Assembly: GCA_025462885.1 (NCBI GenBank) | Contig: JAOAPN010000002.1 | Coordinates: forward strand, 310,001 to 374,000 | Source: Acidobacteriaceae bacterium | GTDB taxonomy: Bacteria > Acidobacteriota > Terriglobia > Terriglobales > Acidobacteriaceae | DNA: 64,000 nt | Reading direction: 5' to 3' | Shown here: in pieces, positions 9,701 to 18,095 of the stretch | How the letters are laid out: the number at the start of each line of letters is the position of its first letter | Numbering within the stretch: position 1 is the first letter of the stretch | Translations under genes and position numbers: made by a program | The notes under the pieces: model-generated | What the model was told of the DNA's origin: nothing | Databases searched by the model: none | The model's input: the letters and a program-made list of their open reading frames with translations, nothing else

Positions 9701-10419
9701 ACGCTGGGGAAGGCGAGCAGGGTCAGATTTGCGCCACGATCAACGTTATCCGCGCCGTCGATCGTCCAGTTATTCGCAGTCGCACGTTGGCCGTTCACAG
9801 AGAAGGCTACCTGGTTCGAGGTGCCGGACGGAAGCGAGACACCAATGTAAAGCTGGTCGTTTGCCCCGCCGTACGCCACTCCGGGTTGCAGTTGCAGGAG
9901 CTGCTCATAATTTCGATTGTTCAGTACGAGTTCGCGTACCTGCGTGCCCGAGATGAGTCCTTGGCTCATGCCGTTCTCGAGATTCAACTGGACCGCATCC
10001 GCAGTGACGGTCACTTGTTGGTCAGAGCTGCCGACAACGAGCTTGCGATTTACCGTGAGAGCATCGTTAGCGTGGAGCGCCAACCCGGTTACGGAAGAGC
10101 TTTGGAAGCCCGGTGTCGCGAACTTGACGGTATAAGTACCAAGAGGAAGGGAGGTTGCGGTGAAGAAGCCGGCTCCGTTCGTCGTCAAGGTCCGGACATC
10201 CTGGCCGCGATCGGTATTCGTCAATGTGACGGCCGCGCCTTTGACGGTCGCGCCGCTGGGGTCCGTCACGGTTCCACTGATGCTGCCGTTTACCTCTTGG
10301 GCCACAGCGTTCGTTTCGCATAGCGTAATCGCTGCGAATCCCATCAAGCCAAGTGATAATCCGATTTTACAGATCGCGTAGGCGAACTTCTTCCCTGTAA
10401 TACTGCTTGAACTGCTCAT
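6763..10419 (-). CDS. Oar-like TonB-dependent outer-membrane receptor with carboxypeptidase-regulatory N-domain
   Basis: A 1218-residue outer-membrane protein. After a signal peptide (hydrophobic stretch then ETNAVAQE) there is a carboxypeptidase-regulatory-like Ig fold (VNGSISGTVTDPSGA..., about residues 40-125). A plug-like region with NGQRATANNWTIDGADN follows, then a long beta-barrel region rich in aromatic strands and ending in a terminal strand RILQVGGKLNF. This architecture is the large Oar/CarboxypepD_reg class that is expanded in Acidobacteriota and is thought to import large or carbohydrate-derived ligands with TonB energy; the ligand here is unknown. ATG 10419 has GGAGG six bases upstream; an upstream in-frame extension lacks a signal peptide context and is rejected. 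A TTGACA-type promoter lies about 190 bp upstream, leaving a long leader. The gene has its own terminator. Confidence 0.93.
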   Translation of the reverse strand: MSSSSSITGKKFAYAICKIGLSLGLMGFAAITLCETNAVAQEVNGSISGTVTDPSGATVKGAAVTLTNTDRGQDVRTLTTNGAGFFTATSLPLGTYTVKFATPGFQSSSVTGLALHANDALTVNRKLVVGSSDQQVTVTADAVQLNLENGMSQGLISGTQVRELVLNNRNYEQLLQLQPGVAYGGANDQLYIGVSLPSGTSNQVAFSVNGQRATANNWTIDGADNVDRGANLTLLAFPSVDAIAEFKTLRGTYTAEFGRSASGQVNVVTRSGTNDFHGTAYEFFRNDVFNANNYFNKLTSVVARPTLRYNDFGYAIGGPVRIPHIYDGRDKTFFFFSQEFRRVVNYSTTTVLVPTASERAGDFTNSYLTAANGSYTGATGPAAVCAAFSGTGTCTRYTTKIATISPLAQQYLKDIYGNTPLPPSAADLAAGLDPHTYIYNQRNIFNDTQEFVRIDQAIGSKMNVFYRYLHDSLPSQEAGGLFVGAGLPGAQNTNTSAPGTQHLGHLTYIFTPTLLIDAGYAYSSGAVISVPTGLVASANSPDIKPNLPYAGTRLGIIPSLAITNATGVSSAGIYNDFNRNHNVFGDITKTIHTHTIKAGITFNHYQKTENVTGNASPFPQGSFGVTVAATPTAAQQTAAGGIAPSPFDSAFGNFLIGNANNGFTQGSIAATPNIMENLYEAYLQDDWKVMRRLTLNLGVRYSYFGQPYDANNQLSNFSPAAYVAANAPTVDSNGAVCRTAPCANANGLNTGLPNPSSDYLNGMILATPGSNGHASPFGNQIASTDKKNFAPRFGFALDVFGDSRTSLRGGYGMAYDESSVNPYESNIFGNIPYVNIASFSTATLDNPATGAAAFQAAPTLVASPVNYHTPYSQQFSLDLQQQITSSLLLDVGYFGDRGTHLLGKLDLNQLRPGAFLSSGIAAPTAGFTNQTTERPLSQIRPYRGYTSINATQNIFNSNYNSLQVSVQKKFSGKSYIDANYTWSRALTNAQADGSAPQNLYNIAQEYGRSSYDRTNILTLNGVWELPWYRDQKGLVGRVVGGWEVSGIYALNSGLPLTVTMSGGGTVFYGTQANATGPANGGVATDAAGLGILGPSAQGLRPDMVSNPNSGNGQFQVHTRLNWFNRTSFVAPPITSYRVGNEKRGVIEGPGFNRLDVGLFRNFKIYENLVFQLRGEAFNAVNHTNWQGVGTTATTASSFGQVTSTRDPRILQVGGKLNF

Positions 10420-10605
10420 GAACTGCCTCCGAAATTTGTTCTGCGTTGCGGTCGTCTCTTCGTACTGGACGAGAGATCTTTTCATTACGTTTTGGTTGAT
10501 AGCGGTTCTTCGGCTCGAAATGATTTTCGGCGGCTTGCTGACAAAGAGAATCTTGCAGCGAAAGACTCTAGAACCGCTTCTTCGAAATCGAACAGGATTA
10601 TGAAA

Positions 10606-10635
10606 GGTATATGAAAAGCTCTTAGCGTATGTCAA
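10606..10635 (-). promoter_or_regulatory. Sigma-70-type promoter of the TonB-dependent receptor gene
   Basis: Minus strand TTGACA (10635-10630), 18-base spacer, TATACC (10611-10606). A perfect -35 box in the gap behind the RodZ-like gene. It implies a leader of about 180 nt before the ATG at 10419. Confidence 0.6.
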
Positions 10636-10684
10636 TCAAGCAGTAAAGCTGAACTTCAGGCTGATCCCAGCCTGGTCGTCCATC

Positions 10685-11200
10685 CTACGCCCTACGTAGG
10701 CCCAGGAAATCGCCTGCGGACCGCTGAGCGCCCTCTGCTGCGACCAAACTCTGAGTGATGCCGGCACGGGCGGATGTTTGCGCGGGCGCGTGGTGGCGAT
10801 GGACGACGAGCGTCCAGACCAGCCACCCGACGAGGACGAGCAAAGCAAACATGCCGACTACTCCCAACCAGCGCAAACCGGTATTCGGACGGCCCTGCTT
10901 TCGAGTCCTTCGGACATTCTCGGCGAACTCGACCCAGTCCGCTGCTTCCGCTTCGGAATGGTTTTGTGAGCTGTAGCTGGCTTCGAAGCGCTGCATCCAG
11001 TCCGTCTCATCCAGCCCGAGGACGGCCAGATAGCCGCGAAGAATGCCTTTGCGAAAGACGCCACCGGGCAAATTGCCGTAGTCTCCGGCTTCAAGCGCCT
11101 GCAGGTAGCGGGACTGGACCTTCGTGACAGCGCAAATGGTCTCCAGAGAGACATTGCGCTGTTCGCGCTCCCACCGCAACTCGTCGCAGAATCGCTCCAT
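10685..11200 (-). CDS. RodZ-like protein: helix-turn-helix domain plus one membrane helix
   Basis: A 171-residue protein. Residues 1-70 form a Cro/C1-type HTH of the HTH_25 kind (ELRWEREQRNVSLETICAVTKVQSRYLQALE, then LPGGVFRKGILRGYLAVLGLD). A polar linker with RRTRKQGR leads to a single hydrophobic helix at about 109-131 (WLGVVGMFALLVLVGWLVWTL), followed by a short exterior tail of about 40 residues. This is the layout of RodZ, the MreB-binding shape protein, but the periplasmic DUF4115 domain is missing, so it may be a short RodZ relative or a membrane-anchored regulator. It sits directly upstream of the receptor gene on the same strand, yet that gene has its own promoter. Confidence 0.8.
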   Translation of the reverse strand: MERFCDELRWEREQRNVSLETICAVTKVQSRYLQALEAGDYGNLPGGVFRKGILRGYLAVLGLDETDWMQRFEASYSSQNHSEAEAADWVEFAENVRRTRKQGRPNTGLRWLGVVGMFALLVLVGWLVWTLVVHRHHAPAQTSARAGITQSLVAAEGAQRSAGDFLGLRRA

Positions 11201-11408
11201 TCACTCCGCTCAGCTCTGATAGCGCGTTCGTCACGCTCTTCCCGGGGGGTGAGCCTCGACTTTGCCAGTTGGTCAGAGATTATTCCTGACTCCCCGGCAA
11301 GTCAAAAATGAAAATGCTTCCAACTGCTTGATTTGGGGGAGAGAACCCACGCCGTTACTATACAAACCGGTCCACGAATCGAGCGGTACCCGCGAAATTT
11401 TAGCGTTG

Positions 11409-11487
11409 CTTTTCCATAAACGTCGCGTTCTTTCCCATAAACGTGCCGGTCGAGGGAAAAGGCTATGCGTCGAGGGAAAGGCTACAC
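11409..11487. repeat. Four 20-bp-spaced A/T-tract repeats ahead of the polymerase-like gene
   Basis: Two direct copies of ttttcc(c)ataaacgt begin near 11410 and 11430, and two direct copies of gtcgagggaaa(a)ggcta begin near 11449 and 11469. The ttccc and gggaa cores are mutually inverted and recur roughly every 20 bp, i.e. about two helical turns. They lie just upstream of and overlapping the start region of the gene at 11498. A regulator-binding array is possible; simple local duplication is the alternative. Confidence 0.5.
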
Positions 11488-11497
11488 TAGGATTTGC

Positions 11498-13057
11498 ATG
11501 CGCCTACCCTTCCCAGAACGGATTCCGCTTCCCGTGGCCTTGCTTGGGGCGACCGTTCTCTTCGGTCTGCAGCAGCTTCAGAAGACCCCTCTTTCATTCA
11601 GCGTTTATACCTTTTTCTTCATCATGATCGCGACGATCGCCTTCAATGCCGCTGGTGGCTTTGCTCGCCCTTCGGGCAGCTATGTCTTCTTCTATGCGGT
11701 TCTTGGACTTATCGTCGGCATTGTTTATAAGGCTTACCTCGGCGAGCCGGCCGACAGCAACCTCCGTACCCCGATTCTCACGCTGCAAGTGTTTTGCGGG
11801 GGCATTACCGGGATGCTGATAGCGGTGCTGATCAGCCGGAAGCTCACTCGAAAAAAGGCTTTTCTCACTAACATCTTGAAAGACAAGGACATGCGAAATG
11901 CTGCCATTGGCTGTTATGCCCTTGGCCTTTCGCTGAGTTTTATTAGTCTGGCCATCCCTCATAGCGATGGCACCGTACTGAGTGCCGTTATGCAACTGAA
12001 TCACTTCCTTCAGGTATCGGTTATCCTCAGCACTGTTTATGCGATTCGTTCCAGTAAGGGGCGGAGCGGAATCAATGGTTTGGTGCTTTTGACGGTTTTC
12101 ACGTCGCTGTCGTTTGGCATCCTAGGATTTGGCAAGGAAGGGATGTTCGTTCCTTTCCTATGCTGGGTCGTTACGGCCTGCTCGTTGCGCCTTAATGTAC
12201 GGCTTTACCAGGTGGGTCTCACGCTGACACTATTTTTTCTGATGAGTCGCTTCCTGGTGCCCTATTCGCAACTCGGACGCACCCTCGTGCCAGAAGAAGC
12301 TACTTTCTCTGAACGTATGGCTGTTTCAGTCTCGCTTCTCTCGGATCTCGGCAGTGTCCGCCAGCAATACATGGATGAAGTCGGGTCGACCGAAATTACG
12401 GACAATCAAACCAGCCTCAATTACTTCAATGAGCCGCAAGGCCTGGTCGATCGGCTCACCATGATCGGCCCGGACGACGCCTTGATCAGCTACACCGCGC
12501 AGGGGAGCTACACCGGTCTCGCTGTAATTCCTGGTGACTTTGCCAATTGGATTCCACATTTTTTATGGCCCGACAAGCCGCCTATTCTGAATGGAAACAC
12601 CCTCGCGCACAAGGTTGGTGGGATTTTGGGGGACGACGACCTGTCCACCGGCATCTCCTTTACTCCGAGTGGGGAGGCCTACCAGCTCGCAGGCTGGGTT
12701 GGCATTTTTATCGTGGCACCCCTCATCTGGATCATGGTTTTTGTGGTGTTCGACTCGCTCTGCGGAGATGTAAGAGAGTCTCCCTGGGGGCTCCTCTGCA
12801 TTGCCTCTTTTGCCCATATTGCACCCGAGGGGCTGTTGAGCGGGGCCATCTACATCACGTGGTTCGGCTCCATCGGCATCATCTTCGCTGCCCTCGCCGC
12901 TGCCTACGCGATGCCTTTGATCGGCGCGCTCGTAGCGGGCCCAGAAGCCACGGGCCTTGTCCGGCTACGACGAACTACGCCACAGCCATCACCAAGGCGC
13001 ACCAGGTATGGCTCTTCCTCCTTGCCTCCACCGGACGCGTCAAGATTACCCGTTTAG
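11498..13057 (+). CDS. Polytopic membrane protein resembling O-antigen/oligosaccharide polymerase (Wzy-like)
   Basis: About 519 residues with 10-12 hydrophobic helices and a large extracytoplasmic loop in the second half (about residues 270-400) containing SYTAQGSYTGLAVIPGDF and HFLWPDKPPILNGNTLAHK. The layout, with a long loop between late helices, is that of O-antigen polymerases and oligosaccharide repeat-unit polymerases, and the next genes downstream are GT-C glycosyltransferases, which fits a glycan role. I do not see a decisive motif, so Wzy-like is an inference. The C-terminal 40 residues are Pro/Arg/Ser rich and probably cytosolic. ATG 11498 has AGGA six bases upstream; an in-frame ATG at 11465 lies inside the repeated sequence and is the alternative. 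Base composition is slightly more AT-rich than in the following genes. Confidence 0.7.
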   Translation: MRLPFPERIPLPVALLGATVLFGLQQLQKTPLSFSVYTFFFIMIATIAFNAAGGFARPSGSYVFFYAVLGLIVGIVYKAYLGEPADSNLRTPILTLQVFCGGITGMLIAVLISRKLTRKKAFLTNILKDKDMRNAAIGCYALGLSLSFISLAIPHSDGTVLSAVMQLNHFLQVSVILSTVYAIRSSKGRSGINGLVLLTVFTSLSFGILGFGKEGMFVPFLCWVVTACSLRLNVRLYQVGLTLTLFFLMSRFLVPYSQLGRTLVPEEATFSERMAVSVSLLSDLGSVRQQYMDEVGSTEITDNQTSLNYFNEPQGLVDRLTMIGPDDALISYTAQGSYTGLAVIPGDFANWIPHFLWPDKPPILNGNTLAHKVGGILGDDDLSTGISFTPSGEAYQLAGWVGIFIVAPLIWIMVFVVFDSLCGDVRESPWGLLCIASFAHIAPEGLLSGAIYITWFGSIGIIFAALAAAYAMPLIGALVAGPEATGLVRLRRTTPQPSPRRTRYGSSSLPPPDASRLPV

Positions 13058-13158
13058 CCAGTTTCGTGATGCCTTCGGAGTGCCGGGTATGGGATCGAGT
13101 TCCCTGGTTGATTGGTTGGTAGAGCAATCTCAGTCCGGGAATAAGGCAAAATAGGATT

Positions 13159-14733
13159 ATGTCTCTCGACCCAAAAGCCAGGCACTCCGCTTCTGACCGC
13201 GATGACGTTTCCAGTTCTCCCGTACCTTCCACAGCGGCCATCTTGCTCCTGACACTGAGTCTTCTCTGGTGTACTCTCTGGTTCGTCCACTCCTGGGGAT
13301 ATTGGGAGGACGATTCCTTCATTCACCTAGAGTTTGCACGAAGCTTCGCGGCAGGACATGGCTTTGCCTTCAACGGAAGAGTCGTCTATGGCGATACCGC
13401 ACCACTCTGGGTCTTCTTGCTTATGGGAATGCATCGCCTCGTCCCCAACTGGCTGGTAGCCGGGAAGGTGCTTGCCATTCTGGGCGTCTTCTTCAGTGCA
13501 GCCGGGGTCTACACCTTCGCGCGTAGGCTTACTGCAAAGCACGCCGGCAGCACGGTCTTTGCGGCGACGATGGTGCTGCTGTTCGTCTTGAATCCCTACT
13601 TCTGCTACTGGAGCTTCTCCGGAATGGAGACTCTCACCGCCGCCGGGCTCGCCCTCTGGGGTGTCGTGGCCGCCACGAGTACGCCCTTTACCTGGCCTAA
13701 ATTTTTACTTGGCTGCGCGTTGGCCGGAATCGCTCCGCTTCTTCGTCCCGAACTCGTCTTTTACACGGCGATCCTTGGGCTCGTTCTGCTCTACCGGCGT
13801 TATGTCCACCCGGAGATGCCCTCCATCACCCGCAAACTCGCTGGCTTCGCGGCCGGACTGGCGTTGCTGAGCGGTCCCACGATTGCATGGGCCATCTATG
13901 CGGTTCACACCTTTGGCAGGGTTGTCCCCAACACGAACGCGGCGAAGCGTGCCGCGCCGGGGTCGTCTGTTTCCATGCGCCTGCTCAACGTGTACTCGCT
14001 GGGCTATCCCGTGATTCTGTTTGGCCTGCTGGCAGCGCTGATCTATCTCGCACTGCATGCCTCGGATCTCCGCGAGCGCCTTCAGGCTATACGGCGCTCC
14101 AGGGTCTTTACGTCGGGCGGCTGGATCTTTGTTCTTTGGACGAGCCTGGCGCTGGTCTTCTACATCGTCAATCACACCTACGTTCAGACCCGTTACATCC
14201 TGGTTTCAGCGGTCGGGCTTTCGATTGTGACTCTTGCTGGACTGCTTGCAGCATCGCCACGCCTCTATCGCATCTGCCTGATCGGCTCGCTGGCAGCAGC
14301 TGCCTTCATCAGTATTTTTTCCGCATGGCCGTTTATCCGGAATAAGGGCATCTTCGTCGAGGAGGCGCGGCAGCAGGCTCTCTTCATCTGCAACGAACTT
14401 CCTGCCGACGCTCCGGTAGCCGATTACAGCATCGGAGAAATTGCCTTTTATTCGGAGCATCCCATCATCGACACCGGCGGCATCACCCGGCCCGGGGCCA
14501 TCCCATACCTGAACGCACCTGCCAGCGAGATGATCCGCTGGATGCGCTCCGAAGGGGCGGTCTACTACGTCACCACCGAGAAGCCGGAACCTGGCGCCGT
14601 GCTGGTCCACTCTCAGACCATCCCATTCCTCGGCTGGTCGCTTAGCCCGCGGCACTATGCTCAGACGGATCTTTTCAATGTCTGGATGCTGGCGCCGGAA
14701 CAACCTGCCGCGCCCGTTCCGGGACGTCCGTAG
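13159..14733 (+). CDS. GT-C fold membrane glycosyltransferase
   Basis: A 524-residue polytopic protein. After the first membrane helix an exterior loop carries the acidic pair in WGYWEDDSFIHLEFARSFAAGHGFAFNG, which matches the catalytic DD/ED motif of lipid-phosphosugar-dependent GT-C enzymes (ArnT/PMT/GT87-like). About ten more hydrophobic segments follow, and the C-terminal part (about 400-510) is a soluble exterior domain. These enzymes transfer sugars from polyprenyl-phosphate donors on the outer face of the inner membrane. It is the second of four same-strand envelope genes and is followed after 85 bp by an FtsX-type permease. The acceptor and sugar are unknown. Confidence 0.82.
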   Translation: MSLDPKARHSASDRDDVSSSPVPSTAAILLLTLSLLWCTLWFVHSWGYWEDDSFIHLEFARSFAAGHGFAFNGRVVYGDTAPLWVFLLMGMHRLVPNWLVAGKVLAILGVFFSAAGVYTFARRLTAKHAGSTVFAATMVLLFVLNPYFCYWSFSGMETLTAAGLALWGVVAATSTPFTWPKFLLGCALAGIAPLLRPELVFYTAILGLVLLYRRYVHPEMPSITRKLAGFAAGLALLSGPTIAWAIYAVHTFGRVVPNTNAAKRAAPGSSVSMRLLNVYSLGYPVILFGLLAALIYLALHASDLRERLQAIRRSRVFTSGGWIFVLWTSLALVFYIVNHTYVQTRYILVSAVGLSIVTLAGLLAASPRLYRICLIGSLAAAAFISIFSAWPFIRNKGIFVEEARQQALFICNELPADAPVADYSIGEIAFYSEHPIIDTGGITRPGAIPYLNAPASEMIRWMRSEGAVYYVTTEKPEPGAVLVHSQTIPFLGWSLSPRHYAQTDLFNVWMLAPEQPAAPVPGRP

Positions 14734-14818
14734 ACGCTCGGGGGCGGGCCGAATTACGGGTCTTCGACCGGAGTGCGAAAAGAAGCTTTCATCCTCACTC
14801 CCATACACTGTTAAGAGC

Positions 14819-15910
14819 ATGAACAAACTTGTTGTCGGCAACCTCGTCCATCGTCCTCTCCGCTCGCTCATCAGCGTCTTCGCCATCGCGATTGAAGTGA
14901 TCATGATCCTGTCCATCTCCGCCATCCTCATGGGCAAGCTGGACGGCTTCAAGACCCGCCAGAACGGTATCGGGATGGACATCCTGGTGCGTCCTAATAC
15001 CGCCAGCAATCTCATCGGAATGAGCCCCGCTGGGGCCTCGATCAAGGTTGCCGATGTGCTTGCGAAGATCCCGCACGTCGCGGTCGCAGCACCGGTCAAC
15101 GTCCAGATCAACAGCTCGCTCGACACCATCTACGGCATCGACTTCAAGAGCTTCAACGCTCTGCTGCCGTTCGTTTTCTTGTCCGGCACTCCGTTCCAGG
15201 GTCCAGACGACGTGATCCTCGACGATTACTCCGCTGCCGGGAAGAAGGTCGGCGATACCGTCACCATCCTGAACCACCCCTTCCGCCTGAGCGGTATCGT
15301 CGCTCACGGCAAGGGCGGCCGCAAGTTCCTGCCCATCACTACTATGGGATCGCTCACCGGGACCGAGGGTAAGGCGACCATGTTCTACCTCCGGACAGAG
15401 GAGCCGCCCAAGTATCAGGAGGAGGTCCGCAAGGCCATCCTCGCGACAGACGGAATGAACACCTATACCGTCGCCACCGCGGACGAGTACTTGTCTTCCA
15501 TTTCGCCTGCGCGTCTTCCCGGATTCAATATCGGTCTTGAAGTCGTCATCGGGATCGCTGTCGTCATCGGCTTTCTGGTCATCTTCCAGTCCATGTACAC
15601 CGCCGTCATGGAGCGCACCCGCGAGATCGGCGTACTCAAGTCGCTCGGTGCCAGCCGCAGCTATATCATCAGCGTGGTCCTGCGCGAGACCGGCCTCCTC
15701 GCGGTCGCGGGAATCGCCGTCGGCGTCATCTCCAGCTACATTCTCAGCATCGTTCTGCAGAATCGCTTCCCAACCCTGGACTTTGTGATCAACCTGCCTT
15801 ACGTGTGGAAGGCCATCGTCATTGCTTTTGTTGGCTCGATTCTCGGAGCACTGTATCCCGCCGCCAAGGCCGCCGCGAAAGACCCGATCGAGGCGCTCTC
15901 CTACGAGTAG
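14819..15910 (+). CDS. ABC transporter permease of the MacB/LolC/FtsX type
   Basis: A 363-residue inner-membrane permease. One N-terminal helix (RPLRSLISVFAIAIEVIMILSI) is followed by a MacB-like periplasmic core domain (about residues 50-225) and three C-terminal helices. The diagnostic coupling segment ERTREIGVLKSLGAS precedes the second helix of the FtsX domain, and the protein ends with PAAKAAAKDPIEALSYE, the standard family terminus. Such permeases work mechanically with a LolD/MacB ATPase. None is adjacent, although one lies alone at 34705-35409 on the same strand; pairing is only a suggestion. ATG 14819 is chosen from the family N-terminus. The gene sits between two GT-C genes. Confidence 0.9.
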   Translation: MNKLVVGNLVHRPLRSLISVFAIAIEVIMILSISAILMGKLDGFKTRQNGIGMDILVRPNTASNLIGMSPAGASIKVADVLAKIPHVAVAAPVNVQINSSLDTIYGIDFKSFNALLPFVFLSGTPFQGPDDVILDDYSAAGKKVGDTVTILNHPFRLSGIVAHGKGGRKFLPITTMGSLTGTEGKATMFYLRTEEPPKYQEEVRKAILATDGMNTYTVATADEYLSSISPARLPGFNIGLEVVIGIAVVIGFLVIFQSMYTAVMERTREIGVLKSLGASRSYIISVVLRETGLLAVAGIAVGVISSYILSIVLQNRFPTLDFVINLPYVWKAIVIAFVGSILGALYPAAKAAAKDPIEALSYE

Positions 15911-16101
15911 GAATCAGTCAGTCGCAGGGTGAGAGCGGGTGCGCCATGGCTGCCCCTCTCCCGCAAACCCTTGATGCAGACCCTTGATGCGGAGTAGCTG
16001 CAAGCTCTACCGGCAGTGCTGCATCGCGGCGGTAACTTTACATCTGCCATACTCAGGGAACCAACGCCATCCAACCTGCATCCCAGAACCCCTTGAGAGT
16101 C

Positions 16102-17808
16102 ATGTCCCCTGAACTCCCATCGCCGCGCCTCCGCATCCCCGTTCGTACCGCGGTCAATGTACTCTTGCTTGCTGTCTCCGCTGTCTTTCTCGGCCTGCAT
16201 GCCCTGCATCTGGATGCAGACTTCCCGAACCATTCCCCGTGGATGGACTGGTCGAAGTACACCGACGAGGGCTGGTACGGGGACGCCGCAATCCGCCACT
16301 TTCAGCGCGGTCACTGGTATGTTCCGGGAGATTTCAATCCCGCCGCGGCGCTCCCTGTCTGGCCCTTGCTGGAGGCTGCTGTCTTCCACTTCACCGGCGT
16401 CAGCGCCGCCGCGGCGCGCGCCCTCACGGTTGCGACCTTCGCCCTGATTCTCGTGGCGGTCTATTTCCTCATTCGCCGCTGGGATCGCCTCGCATCCCAG
16501 GAGGAAAACTCGAACTCTCCCCGGCTGGTGTCATTCTCTCCAGCGATCGCCGTGTTACTTCTTGCGGTCAGCCCTTTCTGTTATGTCTTCACGCGGATGG
16601 CGATCCTCGAGCCCTTCCTGATCCTTCTCGCCCTGCTGGCCCTTCTCACTGCCAGCTACCTGCGTCCCGAAGGGCAGGGAAGCAGACCTCTGACTGTCCG
16701 GCTTTTGCTTCCCATTCTGCTCGGCCTTCTCGTTCCCGCGATGGTCCTTACCAAGACCACTGCCGTCTTTCTGCTGCCGGCTCTGGCATGGCTTCTCTGG
16801 GTGCGTGCCGGATACAGCGTGCGCTCCTTCGTCCGGCTCTGCGTCGTCCCGGCAATTGTCACTGGGGCGATCTGGCTGACCTACTACCTCGCCATCGTTC
16901 GCCCGCACTTCCTTCTGGACTACCGCTACCTCTTCAGCGCGAATGCCTACACCGGGATCACGGCTTCAACCGCGCTCTCTATTCTCGGCAACACTCTGGC
17001 CGACGGCATCTGGATGGGCTCGCTTCTTTTTCCGTTGGCTCTGCTGGCAATCCTGCTCGCGGTGCTGAATCCCCGCCTGTTCCGCATCAATCAGCTGATT
17101 CCGGCACTGATCCTGTGGGCGGCCGGGTACGCTGCCTTCCTCGCGTATCACAACAATCTTCAGCCCCGGTACTATCTCGTCATTGCCATCCCCCTGACGA
17201 TGCTGGTACCGATCGTCTTCGAGCGACTCTGGCAGTCCCCGGATCCACGCGCGCTGCACCACGAAACCCAGTCTCAAACCCATCCCATCGCAGCGACGGC
17301 GCTGGTCGCGGCGCTGCTTGCCACGGTTCTGCTCGATGCCCGTCATACGATCCGTTTCGTCCGGTCGCCGGAGTACACCTTCGCTGCCGCCGCCACCCAG
17401 ATTCAGAAGATCATCGTCGCAGACCATACCCGAGACCCGGCCCACAACCCGCTGGTGCTCTCGATCTCCGGCTCCAACCTCTCGCTGATGACCGGGCTGC
17501 CTTCCATCTGCGACGACTTCGGCACGCTTGAACTTCCGGATCGGGTCAAGGTCTACAAGCCCGGATGGTTCGTCACCTGGAACCAGGTCGACGACGACAA
17601 GATGGACGCCCTGTCCCCGCTCTATCACCTCCAGCGCGTCGCCTCGTTTCCCGTCATGGACGATCCCGAGCGGAATCTGCTGATCCTCTACCGCCTCGAT
17701 CCCGCTGCCCCCGATCGCCCGCTCACGCCTCACCGCCGCAAGCCGATTCCCCGTCCGCTGCAGACAAAAATTGGCCAGCAGCCCAGCGAAACGCAACTGG
17801 TGCACTAG
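16102..17808 (+). CDS. GT-C fold membrane glycosyltransferase (GT39/ArnT-like)
   Basis: A 568-residue polytopic protein with the first helix NVLLLAVSAVFLGLHALHL and then an exterior loop with WSKYTDEGWYGDAAIRHF, where D-E is the expected catalytic acidic motif of polyprenyl-phosphate-sugar glycosyltransferases. Roughly ten further helices follow and a soluble C-terminal domain begins near residue 430. It is a distant paralogue in architecture of the gene at 13159. ATG 16102 is preferred over TTG 16093, which would add three residues. The 191-bp gap before it holds a small direct repeat (acccttgatgc, twice, near 15967). Substrate unknown; context suggests envelope glycan or protein glycosylation. 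Confidence 0.82.
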   Translation: MSPELPSPRLRIPVRTAVNVLLLAVSAVFLGLHALHLDADFPNHSPWMDWSKYTDEGWYGDAAIRHFQRGHWYVPGDFNPAAALPVWPLLEAAVFHFTGVSAAAARALTVATFALILVAVYFLIRRWDRLASQEENSNSPRLVSFSPAIAVLLLAVSPFCYVFTRMAILEPFLILLALLALLTASYLRPEGQGSRPLTVRLLLPILLGLLVPAMVLTKTTAVFLLPALAWLLWVRAGYSVRSFVRLCVVPAIVTGAIWLTYYLAIVRPHFLLDYRYLFSANAYTGITASTALSILGNTLADGIWMGSLLFPLALLAILLAVLNPRLFRINQLIPALILWAAGYAAFLAYHNNLQPRYYLVIAIPLTMLVPIVFERLWQSPDPRALHHETQSQTHPIAATALVAALLATVLLDARHTIRFVRSPEYTFAAAATQIQKIIVADHTRDPAHNPLVLSISGSNLSLMTGLPSICDDFGTLELPDRVKVYKPGWFVTWNQVDDDKMDALSPLYHLQRVASFPVMDDPERNLLILYRLDPAAPDRPLTPHRRKPIPRPLQTKIGQQPSETQLVH

Positions 17809-17821
17809 CTATCGCTGGGGC

Positions 17822-17837
17822 TAACACTTTAGTGTTA
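17822..17837. promoter_or_regulatory. Perfect 16-bp palindrome, candidate operator
   Basis: taacact-tt-agtgtta, perfectly symmetric, lies 51 bp before the small ORF at 17889 and 14 bp after the preceding stop. It is too short and lacks a T-run for a terminator, and has the size expected for a dimeric repressor site. The regulator is not identifiable. Confidence 0.5.
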
Positions 17838-17888
17838 CAGCTTCGGACACCCATACTGCATACCCTCGATCTAGCCGAAAGAGGAGTT

Positions 17889-18080
17889 ATGCCAGTGATT
17901 CAGACCATCCTTACCCTTGCTGCGGAACCCGCTTCGATTCTCTACATGGCCACCGGCGCCGCAGGCTTGGTGTACGCGGGGCTTTTCAAATCGAGAGCCG
18001 CTGCCGCCAAGCCTTCCGTGGCCATGCTCTTCTGCAAACGCAAATCCCGCGCCATGCTGGATTCCCTGAACTTGCTCTAG
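17889..18080 (+). CDS. Candidate small membrane protein (63 residues)
   Basis: An ORF that begins MPVIQTILTLA and contains one moderately hydrophobic segment (ILTLAAEPASILYMATGAAGLVYAGLF), then a basic, Lys/Arg-rich half (KSRAAAAK, CKRKSR). AGGAG lies immediately before the ATG; a GTG two codons further in (17895) would have better spacing, so either may be the start. The palindrome at 17822-17837 just upstream would suit a regulated promoter. It ends 15 bp before the convergent TonB-domain gene. No family is recognised, and the evidence is the ribosome site, the context and sensible codon use only. Confidence 0.5.
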   Translation: MPVIQTILTLAAEPASILYMATGAAGLVYAGLFKSRAAAAKPSVAMLFCKRKSRAMLDSLNLL

Positions 18081-18095
18081 CTTCACCGCGAAGTG

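Noticed and set aside
15967..15990. Short tandem repeat acccttgatgc before the second GT-C gene
   Set aside because: Only two copies of 11-13 bases with no symmetry or conserved promoter context; most likely local duplication.
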